From Ecdyonurus torrentis (Eukaryota > Arthropoda > Insecta > Ephemeroptera > Heptageniidae): a stretch of 64,000 nt of DNA. A model generated the notes under the pieces. It had not been told where the DNA came from. It made no database searches and saw only the letters and a program-made list of their open reading frames with translations. Made by a program: the position numbers and the translations under genes. The DNA is taken from the NCBI GenBank assembly GCA_949318235.1, contig OX439127.1, positions 37,997,888 to 38,061,887 on the forward strand, in the 5' to 3' direction. Position 1 is the first letter of the stretch; every line of letters begins with the position of its first letter. Below, in pieces: positions 1 through 9,429 of this stretch.

Positions 1-383
1 TTCATATAATACGGTTGAAAAAGCCGTGTATGCGCCTTAAATAAAGTTATTCTAAATTATTATTATTATAATTAGCTAGAAGTAGAATCCTAAGTACATT
101 TTGATGAAAATAAACTATCTCAAGTTTCATTATTATTTTTAATTAATAATGTGATATCTTTTATTATTCCACCTTAATCGAGTTTATAAAAATAATAAAA
201 ATGCATTAAGTTGCTTTTTTCCCTCCCTTTTAGATTTTGGAGTTTAAGTTGGCATTAGGAAAACTATATCTTTTAGATTTTTATAATAAGTAATAATAAA
301 AGTCTTAATTCCGTTTTGGCAACTATTCTTTAAGTTTTATTTAATACTGACTGGATCGTTACCATTTAAATTAATTTTTGCAG
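1..383 (+). other. intron upstream of the terminal exon of the Cobl-like gene
   Basis: AT-rich non-coding sequence ending in a pyrimidine-rich stretch and a CAG acceptor at 381-383. The upstream exons of the gene lie outside the window. I see no other feature in it. Confidence 0.7.
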
Positions 384-1215
384 GTCCAGCACATTACCTC
401 GCACTCAGCGTACTGCCGAGATACCCGCAGAACCTGCACCCTCAGTGGCTGCTACTTTAGACAGACGTCCTGCAACGAATGTTACTCCAGTTCAGCGTTA
501 CCGACCACCAACAGTGAACCTTGGCACCTGGTCTGAACGACCTAAGAGCGAAGTCAGCATTAAACAGGACAGTGATTACCGTATTGGAGTTGGGCAGCAC
601 CAATACACAGCAGCTCGAGCTCCAGTAGTGCGTAGCACAGAGCCCAAATTGAAGGATACAACAAATTTGATAGCTGGAGGTGCAATTAATCGTGAAGTTG
701 TAGCACGCAGCAATAGTTGGCGTGCAGCACCAATTCAGAGCTCGGTAAATAAATCAAGTATGGTAATTATTCAAAATATGAACTCGGCAAATGCTACAGA
801 GCAAGTAAGAGCCAGCAATAAACCTACTGTCATTTTAAGACACCAACCCATGTCACTGACTGATATGCAGCCTCAACGTCGCTATACCACGTTAATTGGA
901 GTCAATGGAGCTCCACAACCTGCTGCTAAATCCAATGGGTATCAAAATAAACAGCGAAATTCTACTTCTATTACTCAAGCTACAAATCCAGTAGTTAAAG
1001 GATTCAAATTAACAATGAATCAAACCTCTACCCCAGCTCCTCCTCCCCCTCCCCCTGTTATTCGTAACATAACACAAAAGCGAGCAGTGAGTTCAATGCC
1101 AACAAACGATGGACCAGACACTAGAGATAGATTAATGGATGCCATTAGAGGTTTTGGTGGACGCAGTAATCTGAGGAAGATTGGTTCACCCAACAACCTT
1201 ATCTATCAGTCATAA
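384..1215 (+). CDS. C-terminal exon of a WH2-domain, proline-rich actin-binding protein (Cordon-bleu-like), partial
   Basis: The reading frame is open from a CAG acceptor at 381-383 to TAA at 1213-1215. The first base completes a codon begun in an earlier exon, so codons start at 385 (Ser-Ser-Thr-Leu-Pro). The encoded tail is low in predicted structure and rich in Ser, Thr, Asn, Gln and Pro. It has a short polyproline run (APPPPPPPVI, near 1037-1062) of the kind that binds profilin or SH3 domains. Near the C-terminus, about 1120-1185, sits RLMDAIRGFGGRSNLRKI, which fits the WH2 pattern: an amphipathic helix with AIR followed by an LRK(I/V) linker. In Cordon-bleu and relatives, C-terminal WH2 motifs bind monomeric actin and drive nucleation. 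The family name is inferred from this motif and the proline-rich context; another WH2 protein is possible. Only the last exon is in the window. Confidence 0.7.
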
Positions 1216-1239
1216 TTATTAGGTGAATAAGCTTTTTTC

Positions 1240-1245
1240 AATAAA
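1240..1245 (+). terminator. candidate poly(A) signal of the Cobl-like gene
   Basis: AATAAA begins 25 nt after the stop codon and is followed by a T-rich stretch. It would give a very short 3' UTR. Other AT-rich matches further on cannot be excluded. Confidence 0.4.
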
Positions 1246-3647
1246 TGTGTCTTCTTTTTATTATTATTCTCTTTAACATCTAATCTGTAACCTCAGTTAG
1301 CAATAATCTTGTCATTATGCTAGTATTGTTAAAAATAGCACATAATCTAAAAAAAAAAGAAAAAAAAATTAACCACATAATAATCGAAACACACAGAAGG
1401 CAAAAATAAAAGTATTTTGAAAACTTCCATTGCATAATTAGAATTTAATTTTGTAATAGTTATTATTTTTATTATTAGACTATTATTATTATTTTTTTTT
1501 TTTTACAAAAATAATTTTAAATATTCTTGATAAAAATGTGTGTTTGCATAGCTTATGTGCTTCAGATTTCCATTTTTGCTCAAATATTTTATATAAATAC
1601 TTCTTATTCTTTATAAATATTATTTTTAACTTTTCTGTAATTTTGTATCAGATTAACCCAATGTTATAAATTCAGTCACTTTGTTTACCTGACATAGTGA
1701 CTACTATCTTATCATAATTTAATTATAGCTACAATGTACAGAATTTAATGGAAAGCTGGGTAAGCTAATGTTTGAAATTAATAAAAATTTTGTTCTCATT
1801 ATTTTTGTCATCATATTTCATCATGATTTATTATCTTATATTTTGATAAATCCCCCCCCCCCCCCCTTGCATCATTTTTATCATTCTTAAAAAAAAAATC
1901 AATTTTTACAATTTTAATTTTTGCTCAATTCAACCCTGCCCCCCCTTCTTTCATATTATATTATTAAGATTATAAACAGTGATTTTTATAGGGGTCAAAG
2001 TTATTATAAAATATAAACTAAATTAACTTATTTTGATATTTTCATTAGTTTCAATTCATTAAACACTGTCAGTACAATTCTTTCAATGAATAAAACTTAA
2101 AATGATGGATCCCATCTTTATCACTTACCATATTGTATTCAAATTGAAAACTTAACAATTTTATCTTGTCAAAGTATTAATGCTTTGTCATACTTTTTAA
2201 ATAAATAATAATAATAAAAATACTGGAAGCAAAGTCTTGCCCAGCACTTTTTTCTCCTGTTGTGATACATTAATTCTGTTATCTTATTTGCCAGTTGATT
2301 GGCCCAGTAATAGTATTATATAAAAAATGGGCACTGTACTTTTTTGTACTACAACCTCCTTATATTATTAAAAGTGATAAAAAGTTTTAGAAATATAGAC
2401 ACTCATTTAATATGCACTTAGATATCTGTCCATTGCAAATACTAATACAAAATTATTAAAATACACAATTAACTTTTTGAAGGCTATAGAGCAATTTCTT
2501 GTAATTAATCTTTTTGTCATTGTAAATGTACATATTAAAAAAAAAAAGTTCTGTGGGTATGTTATGCCAGCAGAACAAGAAAATTGTTAAAAAAATATTT
2601 TACGTTTTTAAAATGAATCTATATATTGCAGTTGATTGTATTCACATCCATATATATAATTTTTTTTTCTATTTGTGGGTTTTATTGGTTCTCATAAAAC
2701 ACAATAGATCTATAATTTGTTATTACCATTTTTATTTGTAACTGAATGTAACCGTCGTTTCATTACAACACTACCTTTATTTTTCAAAAGTGATCATTAA
2801 AAACTAATATGATCCAAGAATTATAATGTAGATACATGTGGAAATTCAGGAACTTGATATTACCTCAAGTGCTTCACATTAATAAGGAACAATAATAATA
2901 AAATGCAAATCCAATTAAGGGTGCTTTAAAAAAAGTCATTCATATATGCCTCAGCCCACAAGGCATTGTGTAATATTTACATTTTAAATTTTATAATATA
3001 TGATCAATGTTATGAGGGAAATTTTATATATATTATGTAGCAAACTAAGAAGAAAAAATAACAATAAATACCATTATAATCATTATACAATTGTATTTTT
3101 CTTTATACCATTTCTTAACAACACCCCCTACTCCCACTTTTTAAACACAGTATATTATAATAATGAAGGTAAACAATGATTAAATTCAAAGTATTTAAAA
3201 CATAATGAAAACTTGATGTGTTGCTTTGTAGATAGATTAAAGCATTTGATCTGGCACATCCCAATTGTAAAAATATATTGAAATAATCTGTATCATAAAA
3301 TGATATAAAATATAATGGGAAAATGAAATTTAAAAACAGGAAGTTAAGCATTAAATTATTATAATAAGTACAGTATACCTAGTGAGGTGAATATTTGGTA
3401 ATGCCAGGAGGAACCATGTCTGCAAAATAGTTTATATTTTATAGAATTAAAATGCTTCGTTAAAAATGTAAATAAAGGATTTGCTAATAATCTTTTAGTA
3501 ATAGCAGCTTGCAGATATTTAAATAAAAGCATAAAAACATAATTATATACAAAATGAATTACATCATATATATAATATAGTATAATAGAAATATTTGTAA
3601 TATAAAATTATAGTATAAATTGGTAAAAAGAAAAAAACGAAAAAACG

Positions 3648-3684
<37 letters not shown>

Positions 3685-3800
3685 TAAAAATAGGTGATTG
3701 AATAACACATAGATTTGAAAAATTAGGAATTGGAAAATAGAGCTTTTAATTAACAGAAACACCTTGCATGAGAGAGAGAAAATAAGTTTTTTTATAGATG
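1246..3800. other. AT-rich intergenic region
   Basis: No coding sequence is recognised. It holds homopolymer runs (C-run at about 1853-1866, A-runs at about 1350 and 3648-3682) and scattered TAA/TTA microsatellite traces. Open frames here are short, hydrophobic and low in complexity, and look like chance. Confidence 0.6.
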
Positions 3801-3807
3801 CATTTGT

Positions 3808-4118
3808 AAAAGAAAGGATTGGAAAAGAATAGGATAAAACCAGTAAGGGCCTTAGAGAAGACAATCCCATTACATAGGTTGGTGAAAATCTTGCTAGCAG
3901 ACTAAAAATAATAATAATAATAATAAAAATTGATGGTTTTGGCAGTTAACTCCAAGAGAAATGGAGTGTGTTACTATGCCTTTGACAGACCTTGCAAACT
4001 TGTGAATGAATGAGTGGATTCTCTTCATTATTATATATAAGACTCTTGCTGTTTTTCTCCTATCCTTTTTCTTTCAAATTTAACGTATCTGACCACAATG
4101 GTTTTATTTTGCTTAATA
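3808..4118. mobile_element. palindromic MITE, family A, copy 1
   Basis: The left arm (GGATAAAACCAGTAAGGGCC, then a GGTGAAAATCTTGCTAGCA segment) is mirrored by a diverged right arm ending TCCTATCCTTTTTCTTTCAA and ACCACAATGGTTTTATTTTG. Better-preserved copies lie at 21496-21903 and 44949-45258, with partial copies at 17972-18075, 21241-21300, 52187-52480 and 60297-60418. No ORF is present, so it is a non-autonomous DNA element. The superfamily is not assigned. Confidence 0.7.
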
Positions 4119-4150
4119 TATCAAAAATATCATTTATCATTTCATTTATA

Positions 4151-4447
4151 GGGTGTGTGCACATGACGCCATAATAAATGTGCTTTGATGCCATAATTGA
4201 GCAACAAATAACGTTGCTTAGCATAGGACAAACTAATTTCTTTGTAATTTTCTATAGTAATTTTGTGTCACTATTATTTTTCTCGGTTACGTGAAAACTT
4301 AATTCAACTTGTTAACAGCATCAATGCTTTAAAAAAATAAAATAAAGTATTTTTAAACTGGCAAAATGTGTATTTTCCCATACTGGCCCATGTTATTTAG
4401 TTTAGTACTCACGTATGGCGTTGACTTTAACATAAATGCACCCACCC
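4151..4447. mobile_element. TA-flanked MITE, family E, copy 1
   Basis: It starts GGGTGTGTGCA and ends TGCACCCACCC, with TA on both sides. Its inner sequence (GACGCC near one end, GGCGTTGACTTTAACATAAA near the other, AAACTGGCAAAATG inside) matches in reverse complement the element at 14751-15261. The TA target suggests the Tc1/mariner group. Confidence 0.6.
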
Positions 4448-4458
4448 TATTAAAGCTA

Positions 4459-4496
<38 letters not shown>
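4459..4496. repeat. poly(A) tract
   Basis: An uninterrupted run of A just after the family E element. Confidence 0.9.
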
Positions 4497-4501
<5 letters not shown>

Positions 4502-4689
4502 AAAAATGGTAGGTACTACATACTTCTATTGTGTGAAGCACACAAATGCCAGTAAGACTGTTGTGGCAGGACAATTATGTAAGATTTTGTCTGAATAATG
4601 TAATACATTACGTACATAATTTAAAATCATAACCTCAAGGTTCTTAAATACTTCTAAATATGTACAAGGGTACCTGAAGCTGTTGTAAT

Positions 4690-4800
4690 TCTAGGTGCCC
4701 ACTCAGTTAACATTGCCAATGGTAGGGCCTACCAAAGTTTACAGGGAACTAGAAGTTGGTAGGTGGTTAACTTAGCGGAATAAGGCTATATAGACTTATA
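4690..4800. repeat. dispersed repeat fragment shared with 43,130-43,300
   Basis: The order CCCACTCAGTTAACATTG, GGTAGGGCCTACC, AAGTTGGTAGGTGGTTAAC is echoed near 43,190-43,270 (GCTCACTCATTTAACATTG, GGTAGGGCCTTACC, CAAGTTGGCCAGTGG). Two diverged copies of one interspersed repeat, class unknown. Confidence 0.45.
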
Positions 4801-4839
4801 TAATAAGACTATAAAAATAAAATGACTCCTAAAATGAAA

Positions 4840-4845
4840 TTTATT
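4840..4845 (-). terminator. candidate poly(A) signal of B3GALT6
   Basis: TTTATT on the plus strand reads AATAAA on the minus strand, about 250 nt beyond the B3GALT6 stop. One of several possible signals in AT-rich DNA. Confidence 0.3.
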
Positions 4846-5092
4846 GGATGCCAGGAATTAATTTTGATGTAATTATAATTAAGTGTACTCTACATGAAAT
4901 ATGTTGAATGAATCCAATCTAATAAAGGAAAATAAGTTATATCATGTTTTTTTACTTTGTTAATTATAGATCCATGGATTAACATTAATTTTAAATTATG
5001 AGCTTTATATGTGCACAGTTTTTTACTCAGCATACCATTAGATTGTATTGCTATTTGGGCATACTAAGTAAAAATCCAACTTCAATTGTCAC

Positions 5093-6061
5093 TCAAAATT
5101 TATTATTAAATCTAATACAGCATCTTGAGGGCAAAACATTCCAGTTATATTCAAACGGTGGTACAATTATCTCTTCAGTAATGCATAATTTGCCTGTTGC
5201 TTTTAGATTACTATTTAGTTTTCTCATATCTTGAGGCAATTGTTTATGCATAACAAGGTAGTTATTCAAGCATCCTCGAGAACGATATTCTGTATCAAAT
5301 CTGATATCATGCTTTCTGTTTGTTTTTACTGCAGTAAGCCAAGTACCAACTGAAACATCTTCACTGCGAAACTGTCTCCAATGATCACTATTAGTTGCTA
5401 TAAAAGTAACTAATTCCTTGGACAAAACATATCCTCCACCTAATGCATAAGGAACGTAATTGTCACAAATGTTCCATTCAGTTTCCTTCCACTGACCACG
5501 AGTCTTCACCTTTGCGTCACCCCTAAAAAATCCCCAATATAAGTTATTTACACCATTAGTTTCAAAGTTCTCAAGCTCGTGTGTGACTTGCTTTAAATTT
5601 ACATAAGTATCGTCATCACATTTCAATAAATATTTAAATCCTCCCGACGAATGAATACTTTTAAAAGCACTTAACACTTTTTGAGTCAATGCATTATAAC
5701 TATCGTTTACATTAGACAGGAGCATTAGGTCTCTATGTTTGGAGTTTTCTTCAGAAAGTTTTGTGTCAATTTCTGGGCTGACATTATTATTTCCAATAAC
5801 AAAATATACTTCATGATATCTACTATCCAAATCAGAGAGCCAAGTATCTCGAATTGCTGCTCGTTGGAGCGTGTTTCTTGGACTGCTAAGAATAATAATT
5901 ACTAATAAAGTCTGCAAACGCTGCGCTAAACTATCAGTGGTGGCCTGGGAGACTATCCGAGAAGTTTCATCTCCAAGAATAATTAAATTGATAGTTATTG
6001 TACAGCCAAGGATAAAAGACCCTGAGCATAAAATACATACTGTGTATCCTTTCATAATCAA
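5093..6061 (-). CDS. B3GALT6: beta-1,3-galactosyltransferase 6 (galactosyltransferase II)
   Basis: Intact 322-aa single-exon frame. Human B3GALT6 is 329 aa and also intronless. The enzyme adds the second galactose of the GlcA-Gal-Gal-Xyl tetrasaccharide that links glycosaminoglycans to proteoglycan cores, in the Golgi. Visible features: a short cytoplasmic N-terminus; a hydrophobic signal anchor at about residues 7-29 (type II membrane protein); the GT31 motif RDTW at 71-74; the metal-binding DDD at 149-151 in LLKCDDDTYVNL; an NDS sequon at 119; LYWGFF at 174-179; YALGGGYVLS at 205-214; EDVSVGTW at 234-241; and FDTEYRSRGC at 255-264. The last three are hallmarks of the B3GALT6 branch rather than generic B3GALTs. 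The start is the first in-frame Met before the anchor; Met3 is an alternative. It faces away from CZIB, with about 800 bp between the two starts. No disabling change is seen. Confidence 0.95.
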   Translation of the reverse strand: MIMKGYTVCILCSGSFILGCTITINLIILGDETSRIVSQATTDSLAQRLQTLLVIIILSSPRNTLQRAAIRDTWLSDLDSRYHEVYFVIGNNNVSPEIDTKLSEENSKHRDLMLLSNVNDSYNALTQKVLSAFKSIHSSGGFKYLLKCDDDTYVNLKQVTHELENFETNGVNNLYWGFFRGDAKVKTRGQWKETEWNICDNYVPYALGGGYVLSKELVTFIATNSDHWRQFRSEDVSVGTWLTAVKTNRKHDIRFDTEYRSRGCLNNYLVMHKQLPQDMRKLNSNLKATGKLCITEEIIVPPFEYNWNVLPSRCCIRFNNKF

Positions 6062-6860
6062 TGCTAGTGTAAGTTTGTTCTTTTTTTATCACGCACGATT
6101 TAAATACACAGTTACAAGTCCATACGGTCCAAACCTGCTCGAAACTCGAAACACTTTCTTGGTTCAAGATCTCTCGAAACACGAAATAACCAGAAATAAC
6201 GAATTGTAACGAATCTAATAAAGAACTTAAAAAAAAACAGCTGGTGAATGTTTTGGTTTGCCAGCATCCCCTGCCTCCCTGCCTCCTTCCCACAGTCCCC
6301 CTCGCCCCCTGCGATCTCATGCGCCATGCCCCGTACAAAAAAAAAAAAAAATGAAAAACAACAAACTTTCTGGCGTATGCTGGCGTATAACATTTTGAAG
6401 CCAACTTCAGTTTTAATATTAACATTTTGCGTGGGGGAGGGACGAAGTACGAACTTAGTACGAACTGCTCCCTGCTCCGCGGTTGGGTCCGAATGGAATA
6501 AGCAGGGTCTCGAATAAACGATACGTCATTTTAAAGGCCGGCGAAAATAAGGTAAAAACAAACAAACAAGAAAACTTCTTTGTTTTCTACGTTGCTATTT
6601 AATTTGCTTGTTTCAAGAACGAAATCTAGAAAATATATTTTGTGTGAAATAATATATATTTTTATGTATAATACAAATATTATGCATTATAGAGATCATA
6701 TTATGTATGTACAAAACGTGTTATTGATTTCAGCAACACTCTGCACATTGTTTTCATCGGCTTCATTTGATATCTCAAACTGTTGTTTGGTCTCCTAGAT
6801 TATAGAAACAAAGAAATAAACTTCACTTATTCGTACGCCTGTCTTTAATATACCTTCATA
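6062..6860. promoter_or_regulatory. divergent promoter region between B3GALT6 (-) and CZIB (+)
   Basis: This interval separates the B3GALT6 ATG from the proposed CZIB ATG. It contains two GC-rich, CpG-containing patches (about 6245-6340 and 6430-6500) in an otherwise very AT-rich window, as expected for a shared 5' region. No clear TATA box could be fixed. The assignment rests on gene orientation and base composition. Confidence 0.5.
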
Positions 6861-9354
6861 ATGGTAAGATATGTCCTATTGAATGGCTGGTTCATATTTA
6901 CTGGACTATAATTTGTGGTATAAAATTCATACTGTATTTTATATTTTTTAATGTGTATGTATGAATATTATACATACAGACAAACGCTGCGACTATATAT
7001 ACAATAGATATTATTGTCATGTCTATAGACATAGGGGTAGACTCTTTTATGCTGGGACATTTATTATTATAATACTGACGTAAAAAGCTGGGAATTATTG
7101 CCATCTAAGAAAATGACAGTATTTTTATACTTGCCCACCAATACATTATATTATATCGGTGCTGGTATACACAGTACAAAAACAAATGGCAAAATTATAT
7201 ATATGGTAATTGTACTATACAGTAGTTTAGTTATCGGGCAGGCCGCAGTTATCACTTATCAGCAGTTGTATTTTTTTTTTAAATACCTTTCACTAATTTC
7301 AGGGCTTTAAAATTTTAGCACAAAAGAGATTCTTAAGCAATCATTTTTGTTTAAAAATTTCAAAACTCTCAAATGAGTGGAACGTATTTTAAAAATCAGC
7401 AAATAACTTCTGCCGATATTTGCGGTAAGCATGCCGATAACTTAATGACTGATAAAGGAACAACTGTTTTGAAGCTGACTATAAGCAATTTCGCTGATAT
7501 CCGCTTCCGTTTCAACTTACTGTGCATGCGTAGTAAGGAGAAACGGAAGCGGATGTAACCGAAATCGCGTATAGTCGACCTCAAAACCATTGTTCCTTTA
7601 CTAGTCAATAGTACAATTACCATACATATAGTATTTATTAAGAAACAAGAAACACATATACTGTACAGCTCTGGCCAAAATTTTAAGAATGGGGCAGCGG
7701 CAGCCGCAGCGTTTTCCCATAAAGATAACATAGTGTGGTTGCAGGTTGCCTATACAAATTGTTCTCAAACTTTTGGCCCGAGCTGTACATACACTTTTAT
7801 TTATAGAATCGTAAAATAAATCAACTTGAAATATTACACAAAGAAGTAGATCTTGATGTGTATCAAATCATTTTTAGACATTACCGTAGCGTTGTGTAAC
7901 TTTAGACCAGGGGTGTAACTTTGGACCATTTTTTAAATTGCTTTAACTCTGAAACTTTTTCAGTTTGAAGGATAATACCAAATATGCTGGAAAGCTTATA
8001 TAATTGAGCTATTAGAAATTTGGGTATAATTGTTCTAACTAAAAAAGTTTCAGAGTTATAGCAATTTAAAAAGTGGTATAAAGTTACACCCCTGGTCTAA
8101 AGTTACACTGCGCTACGGTATATAGCAATTTTTAAGGAGAATAATATCATTTCATTTGCGCCTAATATGTGATAGGCACTCATATTTTTACAACTTTCAC
8201 TATAATTTCACTATTGTAGCTTGAGCTTTTTCATGATATTTACAGACAAAATGTTAATCCTTTAACAGTTTCAAGCGTTTGTGTTTTTGTAATGGTACGT
8301 ACATGTGACAACACAGGACTTGCATACTCATCTCATGATTGTACACAAAGCTTTGGTAGAGTAATATGTAAGTGTAAGCTTTAAAATCATTAAGATTAAT
8401 GAAACCAAACGTCTTTAGAGCTTTAATAATTTAGTATTATTATTATAGTGAACGTGATAGTGATTGAATAGCATTTTGAGAGGCAAAATTCTCCCTTTAT
8501 AAATATTTAATGCACCAAAAGAATTTTAAATGAAAAACACTGTATTATGAGCTATTCTGTAAATGCATTGCTATATTAATATAAAATAAAATGTGTATCA
8601 GCATACTCTATGCTATACTGCATAATAACAATAACTATGTTACATATAGCATAAATATTATGTTATTCTGCATAAATATTTATGTTGTTCTAATTTAGCA
8701 TTATTTATGCTATAATGACATAAATGCAGCATACATTACGTAATTTATTCCTTCTGTGTACAAATATTATATATACCATTATGTATGAGTTTTTAATAAT
8801 TATGACTGTCTTGTGTATGCTCAGAAAATCTCACTTCAAATCTGTGGTGACTTGGAGCAAGTGGAGAAACTGTATCCTAACCCCTCGTCTGATTTCAAGT
8901 GGTGTTTAAAGGTATTCCTCTACTACATTTCAATAATTCTTTCCTTGCCTGAAATGTAGAAGCACACATGTATAGCCTACACTATGGGCACACCTTGTAT
9001 AATTTTTACATGTTTTTATTGTGATAACTTATTTATTTACTGTCATTGAATATGATTGAGGCAAAATTGTTAGTTATCTCAGCAAAATCCCCATGCAAAT
9101 TACATTGACATTTGAATTTTCACTTTTTTCAAAATTTGAACATTTAATATTATTTGACAATATATTTTTCAATGCCTAGATATTAATAAAAATAATAAAT
9201 CCATAATTAAAAAAAAAATAAAAAAATAAAAAAAATGGAATTCCTTTGTTGATGTTAGCAGAGTTAGATTAATGACCATTTAGAACAAGTTATGTTTTAT
9301 TATTGTTTTGGTTTTAAATTTGAAATGTAAAATACAGCATTATGGGGAAGAAGT

Positions 9355-9429
<75 letters not shown>

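Noticed and set aside
5871..6517. Overlapping frames on both strands around the B3GALT6 5' end
   Set aside because: Shadow frames of B3GALT6 or of the GC-rich divergent promoter; no recognisable domain.
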